Shown here: positions 18,993-28,064 of the stretch, piece after piece | How positions within the stretch are numbered: the first letter of the stretch is position 1 | Layout: each line of letters opens with the position of its first letter | Origin: an uncultured Bacteroidales bacterium | GTDB taxonomy: Bacteria; Bacteroidota; Bacteroidia; Bacteroidales; Bacteroidaceae | Reading direction: 5' to 3' | Assembly: GCA_902779535.1 (NCBI GenBank) | Contig: CACZBX010000002.1 | Coordinates: 1-64,000, forward strand | DNA length: 64,000 bases | Program-made: the position numbers and the translations under genes | Notes under the pieces: model-generated | Databases searched by the model: none | What the model was told of the DNA's origin: nothing | Seen by the model: the letters and a program-made list of their open reading frames with translations, nothing else

Positions 18993-21524
18993 ATGAAGCA
19001 AGTCATATCAATTCTATCCACCATCATTTTGGTAGCATGTTCGAGCCCTACCGGAGCAGACTTCAAATTGAATGAACTAGAATACTTCGAGCGTCAAGGC
19101 GTCAACGTATTGGTGTTCAGCAACACTTTCTCGGGGGGATTCAACGATGAGAAAGATTCCGGAATAGAAATCATCCATCATGGCGTACGTACTATTCAAG
19201 GAGGAGCAGTCCGTCTATCAAACACACCGGAACAGTGGGATTTAGTACCACAAACCACGGATCGCAAAGTTAATCCTGAGACAGGAAGCATTGAGGTGGC
19301 ACTGCGTTATCCTGATTACGATTTTGATTCTCGTATAGTCACATCAGCCGAAGGGAAGAGTATCCATATTGATATCTACTTGGACAAGCCTCTACCAACA
19401 GCACTTGAAGGAGAAGCAGGTTTCAATCTCGAGTTCTTGCCTTCCCAATATTGGAATAAGGCCTACTTGATAGACGGCAAACCGAATCGTTTTCCACGAT
19501 ATTCTGCAAGTCTGACAACGACTCGTCCAAACGAAGAAAAAGTAAAGCAGTTCAAAGGATACCGAACTTACGATGACCGTGGTACAGATCGCTTTATAGA
19601 ACCGCTTCCTATAGCTAGCGGACACACATTTCTCGCTGCACCGGATGATCCAGAGCGTATGATTAAAGTCAGCTCAGAGGATGCCGAACTACTCTTATAT
19701 GACGGTCGTTTGTTGGCACAAAACGGATGGTATGTTTTACGTAGTCTATTGCCTGCAGGAAAGACAGGAAAAGTATTGAGCTGGACCATTGAACCGAATG
19801 CTGTTGAAGGTTGGATCCGACAACCAAACGTAGGTTTCTCACAAGTAGGGTATCTCCCATCACAACCTAAAGTGGCTGTAATTGAGTTGGATAAAAAAGA
19901 TAAGATACAATCGAAAGCTGAAGTGTATCGTGTTTGTGAAGATGGCTCTACTAAATGTGTATTCTCCAACACTGTCAAATTATGGGGTGACTACTTTAAA
20001 TATAAGTATGCGAAGTTTGAGTTCACTTCTGTCCAAGAGCCGGGTGTCTATTTCTTGCGCTATGGCGATGTACAAACCAACGATTTTATTATCGATGAGA
20101 ATGTATACGACCATATCACAGACGCCACCAGTGATGTCTGGATTCCGATCCACATGAATCATATGACTGTCAACGAAGGCTATCGCGTTTGGCACGGTGA
20201 ACCTTTCAAAGAAGGATATCTCCAAGCGCCTGCCAATACCGACCATTTTGACATACACAGTCAGGGTATTATTGATACTAAATACAAGGGATTACAATTG
20301 ATTCCAGGACTGAACATTGGTGGCTTTTTCGATGCGGGCGACTTCGACATCGAAACTGGTGCCAATATTGGTGTAGTTCAGAATCTTGTTTCCGATTGGG
20401 AGCGCTTTAAACCATTGAGGGATGAGACTTTCGTAAGCCAAGAACAGCGTTACGTAGATCTTCATCGACCAGATGGTGTGCCAGATGTGTTGCAATATAT
20501 CGAACACGGTACATTAAACTTAGTGGCACAAGCCGAGAACATCGGACATATGGCCCAAACTTTATCCAACTCGGTATTGGATAACTACCACCACCTTGGT
20601 GATGCTGCATCCATCACAGATGGCTTACACTACGATCCACGTCTGAAGCCTTACGAAAAATCTGCAGATGGCAAATCCAGCGGTACACCGGATGACATGT
20701 GGGCCTTTACCACCCGCAATCCAGGTCGAGATCTTCAAGCAGCCACAATGTTTGCCTCTGCAAGCCGGGCTTTAAAAGGATACAACGATGACCTTTCTCT
20801 TCGAGCTTTGACACAATCAAAACGACTGATGAAAGAAGGGACTGAATTATTAGCAAAAAATCAGGCAAGCTCCAATCAGCGTGGCCGTGGTGGATTCGGC
20901 AATATGTCAACAAATCTACAACTTTACGTATCCACAGGAGAGCAGCATTATCTAGACGACTTTGTAAAACAGGTTTGGCCAGCACTTGATCGTAATGCAA
21001 ACTTTGCAATCCAGTCGGCTCTCGATGCCATTCCATATCTTGATGCATCCTACAAAGAACGTTTGCGTCCATATGTTGAAAAGTACAAGGTCTATATGGA
21101 CAGTTTGGATATTCAAAATCCTTATGGAGTACCTATCGGTTTAGGGAACTGGGCAGGAAGTGGTAATGTGGTAAGTTTCGGTACGACAGCCGCTTTTGCA
21201 AGCAAATATTTCCCAGATATTATTGGGCCCGAATATGTACTCAAGGCTGCCGGCTACTTATTTGGATGTCATCCATACCATAACTATTCGCTGGTTGCTG
21301 CGGTCGGTGCTACACGTCCAAAGGAAGTTTTCTATGGAAACAACCGTGCAGACTTCTCTTTCATTCCTGGCAACGTAGCTCCGGGACTTCTTTTCCGTCA
21401 ACCAGACCATTTCGAGAACTATGACGATTGGCCATTCTTGTGGGGACAGAACGAAGGTACCATTGGTGGTAATACCAGTTACCTTATCTTTGGAGCAGCA
21501 TTACAGAATTTACTTGGCAGATAA
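18993..21524 (+). CDS. GH9-family glycosidase lipoprotein
   Basis: The lipobox is ILVACS. An extra N-terminal region of about 270 residues, rich in beta-strand, precedes a CelD_N-type immunoglobulin domain (residues about 275-375, NVGFSQVGYLPSQPK) and the GH9 (alpha/alpha)6 catalytic domain. Asp447 and Asp450 in FDAGDFD match the GH9 base motif, and Glu821 in WGQNEG is the likely acid. GH9 enzymes are mostly endo-beta-1,4-glucanases, but Bacteroidales members also include exo-acting enzymes; specificity is unclear. The extra N-terminal region has no family name I can give. DUF3267 follows after 13 bp. Confidence 0.87.
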   Translation: MKQVISILSTIILVACSSPTGADFKLNELEYFERQGVNVLVFSNTFSGGFNDEKDSGIEIIHHGVRTIQGGAVRLSNTPEQWDLVPQTTDRKVNPETGSIEVALRYPDYDFDSRIVTSAEGKSIHIDIYLDKPLPTALEGEAGFNLEFLPSQYWNKAYLIDGKPNRFPRYSASLTTTRPNEEKVKQFKGYRTYDDRGTDRFIEPLPIASGHTFLAAPDDPERMIKVSSEDAELLLYDGRLLAQNGWYVLRSLLPAGKTGKVLSWTIEPNAVEGWIRQPNVGFSQVGYLPSQPKVAVIELDKKDKIQSKAEVYRVCEDGSTKCVFSNTVKLWGDYFKYKYAKFEFTSVQEPGVYFLRYGDVQTNDFIIDENVYDHITDATSDVWIPIHMNHMTVNEGYRVWHGEPFKEGYLQAPANTDHFDIHSQGIIDTKYKGLQLIPGLNIGGFFDAGDFDIETGANIGVVQNLVSDWERFKPLRDETFVSQEQRYVDLHRPDGVPDVLQYIEHGTLNLVAQAENIGHMAQTLSNSVLDNYHHLGDAASITDGLHYDPRLKPYEKSADGKSSGTPDDMWAFTTRNPGRDLQAATMFASASRALKGYNDDLSLRALTQSKRLMKEGTELLAKNQASSNQRGRGGFGNMSTNLQLYVSTGEQHYLDDFVKQVWPALDRNANFAIQSALDAIPYLDASYKERLRPYVEKYKVYMDSLDIQNPYGVPIGLGNWAGSGNVVSFGTTAAFASKYFPDIIGPEYVLKAAGYLFGCHPYHNYSLVAAVGATRPKEVFYGNNRADFSFIPGNVAPGLLFRQPDHFENYDDWPFLWGQNEGTIGGNTSYLIFGAALQNLLGR

Positions 21525-21537
21525 AAGTTTAAAAGGT

Positions 21538-22101
21538 ATGGAAGAGAACAAAGAAATAGGTCGAAAAGTCACGATAAATCTTTTGAAGGCAAATATCTTC
21601 TCCTTAATACTTATGGGAGTATCTACCGTTGTGCTCCTTTCCCTTTTCTTTATGATTTGGAAAGAGCACAAATCAATGGACGAAATCTTTAACTTTTCAG
21701 TCAACGGACTTGTAATAATTATCTTAACAGTTATAGGAATCGTCATACATGAGTTGATTCACGGACTTACATGGGCATATTATGCCCAAAGTGGATGGAA
21801 AAGCATTAAAATTGGTATGATGTGGAAGACATTAACGCCTTATTGCCATTGTAACGAGCCATTACCCATTCAAAAATATAAGGTTGGTGTTATCATGCCA
21901 TGTATTATCCTAGGAATTATCCCTGCCATTATAGCACTTGCGATTGGAAATCTGTTATTGCTCATCTGGGGTATCTTTTTCATCACCGTAGCAGCTGGAG
22001 ATATCTGGATGGTATGGCTTCTTGGCAAGGAGAAATCGGACAATATGATTATCGACCATCCAACAGAAGCTGGATTCTACGTTATTGAAGAACAAGACTA
22101 A
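21538..22101 (+). CDS. DUF3267 membrane protein with HExxH motif
   Basis: The 187-residue product has about four hydrophobic segments (near residues 20-45, 55-75, 120-140 and 145-165). The second carries HELIHGL, a zincin-type HExxH motif, as in the DUF3267 family (PF11667), which resembles membrane-embedded zinc peptidases. The start at 21538 lies 13 bp after the GH9 stop; an upstream start would overlap GH9 and add a charged tail unlike the family. Its role inside a glycan cluster is unknown. Protease activity is only suggested by the motif. Confidence 0.82.
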   Translation: MEENKEIGRKVTINLLKANIFSLILMGVSTVVLLSLFFMIWKEHKSMDEIFNFSVNGLVIIILTVIGIVIHELIHGLTWAYYAQSGWKSIKIGMMWKTLTPYCHCNEPLPIQKYKVGVIMPCIILGIIPAIIALAIGNLLLLIWGIFFITVAAGDIWMVWLLGKEKSDNMIIDHPTEAGFYVIEEQD

Positions 22102-22148
22102 AGAGTATATGATGGAAGCAAAGTAAACCATTGCATCATTATGAAATA

Positions 22149-24449
22149 ATGAAAATCATGCTTAAGAGATCCTTTGTTACAACAGTTATCATAAACCTAT
22201 TCTTTATAACGTCGGCTCAGACGCCGTCCGAATATGTCAACCCGTTTATCGATGCATCTACGAATATAGATGCCGCAGGTGCATATCATGGATTGGGAAA
22301 GACTTTCCCAGGTGCGACTACGCCCTTTGGAATGACACAATTAAGTCCCCAAACCATTACAGGAGGTGACAACGGTCCTGGTTATAGCTACGAACACACA
22401 ACGATTGAAGGCTTTTCCATGACGCAGATGAGTGGTATCGGTTGGTATGGGGATTTAGGCAATTTTCTCGTCATGCCTACCACGGGTAATCCGATGTATA
22501 CCTTTGCAGGCAAGGAAGGAGGAATGAAAGGTTGGCGTTCGCGTTACGATAAAGCAACAGAGACAGCACGTGCCGGTTATTATTCGGCCCTACTTACCGA
22601 CTATAATATCAAGGTAGAGACGACGGCTTCTCCACACGGCGGTATCTACCGTATGACATTCCCGCAGAATCTCTGTTCACGCATACAAATAGATCTGGCA
22701 AGACGCGTGGGTGGTACAGCGTCTGAGGAGTTTGTCCAAGTGACGGATGCTCGAACCATCGAAGGTTGGATGCGATGTACGCCTGACGGTGGCGGTTGGG
22801 GCGATGGAAATGGAAAGGCTCTCTATACTGTCTTCTTTCATGCTGAATTTTCTCGTCCAATAACCAACTACGGATTCTGGAACGCGTCCATTCCCGATGG
22901 ACAAAGTCGGCACAATAACGACGTGGCAAGCGAAGCTTATCAGAAGTTATTGGCCAATGCAGAGATTGTAAAAGGGGAAACATCCTTGCAGGGACCGAGC
23001 ATCGGTTTCTTTACTGAGTTCCCGACCCAGCCCAACGAGATTGTGGAACTAAAGGTTGCCATTTCGTTTGTGGATATTGAAGGAGCGCGCCGAAACTTCG
23101 ATGCTGAGTTGAAAGGACATGACTTTGAGTATATTCGTCATCAAGCTCACGATGCATGGGATAAGGAACTTGGACGTATAAAGGTGGAAGGTGGTACGGA
23201 TAACGAGAAAACGATCTTCTATACTTCCCTCTATCGTACAATGATAGACCCACGTATTTATACGGATGTCGATGGTCGTTATGTGGGCGGCGACTATAAA
23301 ATACACCAATCCAATGGTGCATTTACAAAACGCACCATTTTCAGTGGATGGGACGTTTTCCGTAGTCAGTTTCCTCTTCAGACCATCATCAATCCTCAAA
23401 TGGTCAACGACATGCTCGCCTCTCTCATCAGCTTGGCTGAGCAAAGCGGTAACGAATATTACGAACGTTGGGAGTTCCTCAACAGTTATAGCGGATGTAT
23501 GTTGGGCAATCCCGCCATCTCTGTTTTGGCTGATGCCTATGCTAAAGGCATTCGAAGCTACGACATAGAAAAAGCATACCAATACGCTAAGAATTCTTCT
23601 GCCAGATTCGGTAACGACAAACTGGGATATTCCCCTGGTATGGCCGGAATCTCCAACACTTTGGAGTATGCTTACACTGATTGGTGCGTGGCACAATTGG
23701 CTCGTGCACTAAGAAAGAAAGCCGATGAAAAAACGTTCTTAAAGAAAAGTGAAGCATGGCGACTACTTTACGACAAGGATAAACGGTGGTTTCGTCCTCG
23801 CAAGGAAGACGGGACATGGTATGAATGGCCAGAACAAGGTAGATTAAAGGAAGAATACGGCGCTGTTGAGAGTAATGCCTTCCAACAAGGATGGTTTGTA
23901 CCCCACGATATACCTGGAATGATACATATTATGGGAGGTAGAAAAGCTGTATTAAAGGATTTGGAATGGATGTTCGAACAGACACCTGCCAATATGTTGT
24001 GGAATGCTTATTACAATCATGCCAACGAGCCCGTTCACTTCATTCCTTATCTATTTAACCATCTCAACGCACCTTGGATGACTCAAAAGTGGACACGTTA
24101 TATCTGTTCCCATGCCTATAAAAACAAAGTAGAAGGCCTTTGTGGCAATGAAGATGTGGGACAGATGTCAGCGTGGTATGTACTCTCCGCTATCGGCATT
24201 CATCAAGTGTGTCCTGGCAACACGTGTTTTGAAGTGACATCACCCGTCTTTCAAAAGATAACTATCAATTTGCCAAATAAACACCAGTTTACTGTCATTG
24301 CTCACAACAACTCAGAGCACAACATATATATCCAACGTATGAGCCTCAACGGGAAACCTCTCCATCAGCCTCGAATTGACTACTCAGACATCATTAATGG
24401 TGGTACTTTGGAGTTATGGATGGGATCCGAAACGAAGAAAAACTATTAA
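22149..24449 (+). CDS. GH92 alpha-mannosidase, secreted
   Basis: GH92 enzymes are calcium-dependent exo-alpha-mannosidases acting on mannans and N-glycans. A signal peptide ends near ITSAQ. Family hallmarks are YVNPFIDAST at the start of the mature protein, GGDNGPGYSYEHT near residue 75, and GNEDVGQMSAWY at 666-677, where Glu668 and Asp669 are typical of the active site. The 766-residue length is standard. I chose the ATG at 22149; an in-frame TTG lies 18 bp upstream and a second ATG 9 bp downstream. It is the last gene of the cluster's + strand block and is followed by a 721-bp gap with repeats. Confidence 0.94.
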   Translation: MKIMLKRSFVTTVIINLFFITSAQTPSEYVNPFIDASTNIDAAGAYHGLGKTFPGATTPFGMTQLSPQTITGGDNGPGYSYEHTTIEGFSMTQMSGIGWYGDLGNFLVMPTTGNPMYTFAGKEGGMKGWRSRYDKATETARAGYYSALLTDYNIKVETTASPHGGIYRMTFPQNLCSRIQIDLARRVGGTASEEFVQVTDARTIEGWMRCTPDGGGWGDGNGKALYTVFFHAEFSRPITNYGFWNASIPDGQSRHNNDVASEAYQKLLANAEIVKGETSLQGPSIGFFTEFPTQPNEIVELKVAISFVDIEGARRNFDAELKGHDFEYIRHQAHDAWDKELGRIKVEGGTDNEKTIFYTSLYRTMIDPRIYTDVDGRYVGGDYKIHQSNGAFTKRTIFSGWDVFRSQFPLQTIINPQMVNDMLASLISLAEQSGNEYYERWEFLNSYSGCMLGNPAISVLADAYAKGIRSYDIEKAYQYAKNSSARFGNDKLGYSPGMAGISNTLEYAYTDWCVAQLARALRKKADEKTFLKKSEAWRLLYDKDKRWFRPRKEDGTWYEWPEQGRLKEEYGAVESNAFQQGWFVPHDIPGMIHIMGGRKAVLKDLEWMFEQTPANMLWNAYYNHANEPVHFIPYLFNHLNAPWMTQKWTRYICSHAYKNKVEGLCGNEDVGQMSAWYVLSAIGIHQVCPGNTCFEVTSPVFQKITINLPNKHQFTVIAHNNSEHNIYIQRMSLNGKPLHQPRIDYSDIINGGTLELWMGSETKKNY

Positions 24450-24596
24450 TTCTCGGTTAAAGTTAAGATTTTCAGGTTATCGTTCTTGTTCTCATAATTT
24501 CCCCCTATGCTCTGAAATTAAAAAATATCCTTCACCTTCACAGGTTTTGTAATTTATTTATTATCAATAAATTGCAAAATCGATAAAATCAAAAAG

Positions 24597-24615
24597 GTGA
24601 ACCATTAAGGTTCAC
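24597..24615 (-). terminator. Weak hairpin with U-tract on the minus strand
   Basis: GTGAACC and GGTTCAC pair around ATTAA. On the minus strand the stem is followed by several T residues (24591-24595). It could act as a second terminator for leftward transcription. Confidence 0.4.
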
Positions 24616-24669
24616 AAGGCCGAAAATCCACAAAATAGGGTGTGCGGATTTTAAAAATGGATGTTGGGT

Positions 24670-24795
24670 TTCAAAAACTTGAATTTCGGCTTCAGAAACT
24701 CGATATTTGGCTTCAAAAACTCGATATTTTAACGAAAAAACTCGATAATGGATAGAGAAAAACCGTGAAATTGAAATCAAAAACTCGATAAATGA
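24670..24795. repeat. 21-bp-period degenerate tandem array, copy 2
   Basis: Six units have cores at 24678, 24699, 24720, 24741, about 24763 and 24784. Four carry the exact core CTCGATA. Read on the minus strand the array stays open and would give a heptad-like peptide (YRVFEAK, YRVSEAE), but this reading is most likely an artefact of the 21-bp period. It lies in the 721-bp gap downstream of the GH92 gene. Apart from this array and the two hairpins I see nothing in 24450-24971. Confidence 0.75.
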
Positions 24796-24901
24796 AAAAC
24801 CTTGGTATATGGTGAGTTTATCCTTCACATAAACAAAACTTCCACAAGCTGAAAGAATAAGGAAACGAAAAATAAATGATAATGAAAAGAGGACAAAAAA
24901 A

Positions 24902-24940
24902 TATCCTATAACAAATTGATAAACAATTTACTATAGGATA
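24902..24940 (-). terminator. Intrinsic terminator for leftward transcription
   Basis: Arms 24902-24918 and 24924-24940 pair over 15 of 17 positions around the loop ATAAA. On the minus strand the hairpin is followed by a run of seven T residues (complement of 24894-24900). It would end a transcript coming from the hydrolase gene at 25171-26238. Confidence 0.75.
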
Positions 24941-24971
24941 CCATATACATCCATGAGAATATAAATAAAGA

Positions 24972-25166
24972 TTAGTAATAAGGCCTCTTTCTTACTACTT
25001 CGGATTTCGGGAAAAGGTGGAGAGAAAGAGGCTCCGCCCTCTTGTCCAACCATATAGAACGGCGTTCGCGAGGGTTGCTCGAACGTTTCTGGGGAAACTG
25101 AACTGAAATATTTGTCGTAATCAGAAGGCCTTTAATGCAATTAATCGCAAGAAAGCTCTTTTTCAT
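24972..25166 (-). CDS. Possible 64-residue basic protein downstream of the hydrolase
   Basis: This short frame starts 4 bp after the stop codon of the 25171-26238 hydrolase and ends before the leftward terminator, so it would lie on the same transcript. The product starts MKKSFLAINC, is rich in Arg, Lys, Ser and Pro, and has no recognisable domain or clear signal peptide. The layout supports translation, but the sequence could equally be a non-coding element with an accidental frame. I give it low confidence. Confidence 0.3.
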   Translation of the reverse strand: MKKSFLAINCIKGLLITTNISVQFPQKRSSNPRERRSIWLDKRAEPLSLHLFPKSEVVRKRPYY

Positions 25167-25170
25167 ACCA

Positions 25171-26238
25171 TCAGAAGTTTTTAGTTTCTACTGTCCAGCC
25201 GGGATAGGCAGAGCAATCGGCTTCGGTTCCAAGGAAGAATGACTTACCCTTCCCTTTTCCCTTCAACTGCCAGTCCAACCACAATAACGCTACCTTGGCG
25301 AATTCCCCGCCATGATCTTCGTTGTAGGTTCCCATGTGTCCGACAGGAAGATTGGCCATCGCTACTGGGACTTGTGAGAGACGGTTAAAGTCATCTGAGG
25401 CATTGGGATATGCGATATCGTCTTTCCCCCCAATCAGATATACCAAAGGGGCATGAAGTTTCTGAAGACCGTCTTTGCTTAGGGTGTTGGCCATAGAATT
25501 TTCTTCCTGCTTCCTGGGGTTGTCACCTCTTTGGCCACGCCACTGGCGGTGCTCACTGTCCTTAGCCGTGCCTGCTTCATGTCTATGCGACATCATCCTC
25601 TCCTGATTCTCCGAAGAAAGGTTTTTCATAAATTCTTCAGAGTTTTCGCCTTGAGGCCTGGAAATGTCACCGGCAAAGACTCCGCTATTGAGAATGACGG
25701 ATGTGCTGATGCGGGGATCAACGGAAACGGTAAGCGCCTGCAAACCGCCACAGGACTGTCCCATGGCAACGATTTTTTTCACATCTACAAGATTATAGTA
25801 ATCAGTGCCTTGGGTAGTAGCTTGTTCCTGTATGATATCCATGGCCCGTATCAATGCTGAGGTTTCTGATGTGCCTCCTTTACCCGTAAAAGCCTCCTCG
25901 GGAGTCATACGGCTGAAGGGGCCCACTGCTACGGCTACGTATCCGTAGGAAGCAATCTCGTTCAGGAATTTCTCGAAGCCAACCGACGAATCGATGCATC
26001 CCCCGTTCCCGAAGATAATGATGGGAAGTTTTCCCTCTGTCCGGACAGCCGCCTGAAGATCATTCGGACGATAAACAGTAAAATCTTCGAAAGCGGTATC
26101 TGCAATTACAAGGGCCTTATAAGGGCCGCTCCCGCCTTCTTCCACCATCTTGAAATCTTTAACTTGGTTGTTCTGCGCATCGGTATTACTGATGGCCGCG
26201 AACAGAATCATAGCTGTTACTAAAACATACTTGTTCAT
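25171..26238 (-). CDS. Secreted alpha/beta hydrolase (chlorophyllase/dienelactone-hydrolase-like)
   Basis: The 355-residue protein has a signal peptide (cleavage near NTDAQ). The alpha/beta-hydrolase core shows FGNGGC at 76-81, the nucleophile Ser162 in GQSCGG, an acid region in GGKDDIAYPN and a candidate His in VGHMGTY. Residues about 205-250 form a polar insert rich in Glu, Arg, His and Gln. The substrate is unknown; it could be an acyl ester linked to the glycan targeted by the neighbouring cluster. It is transcribed away from the lptB remnant. Confidence 0.85.
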   Translation of the reverse strand: MNKYVLVTAMILFAAISNTDAQNNQVKDFKMVEEGGSGPYKALVIADTAFEDFTVYRPNDLQAAVRTEGKLPIIIFGNGGCIDSSVGFEKFLNEIASYGYVAVAVGPFSRMTPEEAFTGKGGTSETSALIRAMDIIQEQATTQGTDYYNLVDVKKIVAMGQSCGGLQALTVSVDPRISTSVILNSGVFAGDISRPQGENSEEFMKNLSSENQERMMSHRHEAGTAKDSEHRQWRGQRGDNPRKQEENSMANTLSKDGLQKLHAPLVYLIGGKDDIAYPNASDDFNRLSQVPVAMANLPVGHMGTYNEDHGGEFAKVALLWLDWQLKGKGKGKSFFLGTEADCSAYPGWTVETKNF

Positions 26239-26389
26239 AATTAGATATAAATTTTTTTTGTGAGTATTTTTAAGAAATATCGTTTTAAATCCTTTTAATT
26301 TCTTCTTCTTTAAGATAAAGGAGAAGCGAAAGGGTTTATTTTCGTAAATCTATTTATTTCCTAAAAAAACTAAATTAACCTTTCAATTT

Positions 26390-26676
26390 AATAATGCTAT
26401 AAATAAAATCATAATGCTTAATAAGCCTTTTACCAGTGTTGATCCAATTGTTGTGGAAGATATCCAACGTATCGTACAGAAGTTGAAAGAAAGAGTATCG
26501 GTATTCTCATTACCGACCATAATACTTTAGAGAGTTTGCGCTTGATCTACCGTGCTTATTTGTTGTTCAAAGGACGAATCTTCTTCCAGAGTATACCAGA
26601 GGAACTGACATCAAACCGTTTCGTGTGCGATAAAAACCTAGTTATAAACTTCATCCTCAAAACGATTGATTTATAA
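26390..26676 (+). pseudogene. lptB: Decayed C-terminal fragment of lptB (LPS export ATPase)
   Basis: Two frames joined by a one-base deletion near 26494 read through to a TAA at 26674-26676. They show NKPFTSVDP, VEDIQRIVQKLKER, GILITDHN and PEEL, in the order of the C-terminal third of LptB (Walker B, D-loop, H-switch). In the Walker B region the expected LDEPF is LNKPF, so the catalytic Glu is gone. The N-terminal half with Walker A and the signature motif is missing. The fragment is therefore non-functional and implies an intact copy elsewhere. It directly precedes a tRNA gene. Confidence 0.8.
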
Positions 26677-26696
26677 ATGCTTCAAATATATTATAG

Positions 26697-26768
26697 TACA
26701 CCCCAAGAGAATCGAACTCTTATCGTCGGAACCGGAATCCGATATTCTATCCATTGAACTAGGGGTGC
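26697..26768 (-). tRNA. tRNA-Arg(CCG)
   Basis: The reverse strand folds into a 72-nt cloverleaf. It has a 7-bp acceptor stem (GCACCCC with GGGGTGT, first pair G-U), a D-arm, a 5-bp anticodon stem (TCGGA/TCCGA) around TTCCGGT with anticodon CCG, and a T-arm with TTCGATT. The discriminator is A and CCA is not encoded. It decodes CGG. Confidence 0.95.
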
Positions 26769-26901
26769 ATGGTTAAATCGTTGCAAAAGTACGAATAATA
26801 TTTCCTCCAACCTAATAAATTCAAAACTTTTCAGGAATAATGTTATTTTGATACTAATTATCAAATTTCATAAGTCAAAATGATTATTTTTTCTTTATTT
26901 C

Positions 26902-26933
26902 TTGTGCAACATTGCAAATTATACCTATATTTG
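26902..26933 (+). promoter_or_regulatory. Bacteroidota-type promoter for asnA
   Basis: TTG at 26902-26904 and TATATTTG at 26926-26933 have a 21-bp spacer. The asnA start codon lies 30 bp downstream. Confidence 0.65.
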
Positions 26934-26963
26934 CAAACAATTTAAAATCAAAGATTATTTGTC

Positions 26964-28004
26964 ATGAGTTATCTTATTAAGCCGAAGGACTACAAACAAC
27001 TGCTCGATATGAAGCAGACCGAGTTGGGTATTAAACAAATAAAAGACTTTTTTCAGGTCAACCTTTCCTCTGAGCTGCGTCTTCGTCGTGTAACGGCCCC
27101 TCTTTTTGTATTAAAAGGCATGGGTATAAACGATGATTTGAGCGGAAAAGAACGGCCAGTCTCCTTCCCCATCAAGGATTTAGGTGATGCACAGGCCGAA
27201 GTAGTACATTCTCTGGCTAAATGGAAACGATTGACATTAGCTGAATATGAAATTGCTCCCGGCTATGGAATTTACACCGATATGAACGCGATCCGTGCAG
27301 ATGAAGAGTTGGGGAATCTTCACTCTCTTTACGTGGACCAATGGGACTGGGAACGGTCTATAACCCGTGAGCAACGCACCATTGAATTCTTAAAGCAGAT
27401 AGTCACTCGAATCTATGCCGCCATGCGTAGAACGGAGTTCATGGTTTGTGAAGCTTACCCGCAAATTAAATCTTTCCTAGCTCATGACATTCATTTCATT
27501 CATGCAGAAGAATTGCGACAGCGATATCCCGACCTTACGCCTAAAGAAAGAGAGAACAAGATTACAAGAGAATGTGGTTCGGTGTTCATCATTGGTATCG
27601 GCTGTGAGTTAGGCGATGGGAAGGTACACGACTTACGTGCTCCCGATTACGATGACTATACGACGATTGACCCTGCTACCGGACTTCCAGGATTGAACGG
27701 CGACCTGTTAGTATGGGATTATGTCTTAGATCGTGCGGTTGAGATATCATCAATGGGTATTCGTGTCGATTCGGAAGCATTGTTATATCAGTTAAAACTA
27801 AGCGGAAAAGAAGAACGAAAAGAATTGTATTTCCACAAGAAACTACTTGCCGGAGAACTACCACTCAGCATCGGAGGTGGTATCGGACAATCACGCTTGT
27901 GTATGTTGTTCCTGAAGAAAGGACACATTGGTGAGATTCAAGCTAGTATTTGGCCTGCCGAAATGAGGAAAGAATGTGAGCAATTAGGCATGCACTTGAT
28001 CTAA
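26964..28004 (+). CDS. asnA: Aspartate-ammonia ligase
   Basis: AsnA makes asparagine from aspartate, ammonia and ATP in the cytoplasm. The 346-residue length and the class-II synthetase-like fold fit the family. Clear stretches include LRRVTAPLFV near residue 40, YEIAPGYGIYTDMNAIR near 95, SLYVDQWDWE near 121, and GGGIGQSRLCMLFL near the C terminus, which binds ATP. It has its own promoter and no co-directional partner. Confidence 0.97.
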   Translation: MSYLIKPKDYKQLLDMKQTELGIKQIKDFFQVNLSSELRLRRVTAPLFVLKGMGINDDLSGKERPVSFPIKDLGDAQAEVVHSLAKWKRLTLAEYEIAPGYGIYTDMNAIRADEELGNLHSLYVDQWDWERSITREQRTIEFLKQIVTRIYAAMRRTEFMVCEAYPQIKSFLAHDIHFIHAEELRQRYPDLTPKERENKITRECGSVFIIGIGCELGDGKVHDLRAPDYDDYTTIDPATGLPGLNGDLLVWDYVLDRAVEISSMGIRVDSEALLYQLKLSGKEERKELYFHKKLLAGELPLSIGGGIGQSRLCMLFLKKGHIGEIQASIWPAEMRKECEQLGMHLI

Positions 28005-28064
28005 CGAGAACTTCAACGAGAACGACTTTCCAAGATTTAAGCGTCAACGCTATCATTCACGATT

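Noticed and set aside
24589..24828. Minus-strand frame of 79 codons with heptad-like repeats
   Set aside because: The open frame follows from the 21-bp repeat period; there is no signal peptide, no start context and no partner gene, so I treat it as a repeat array.
26239..26389. Further upstream part of the lptB remnant
   Set aside because: The AT-rich sequence shows no convincing Walker A or signature motif in any frame.
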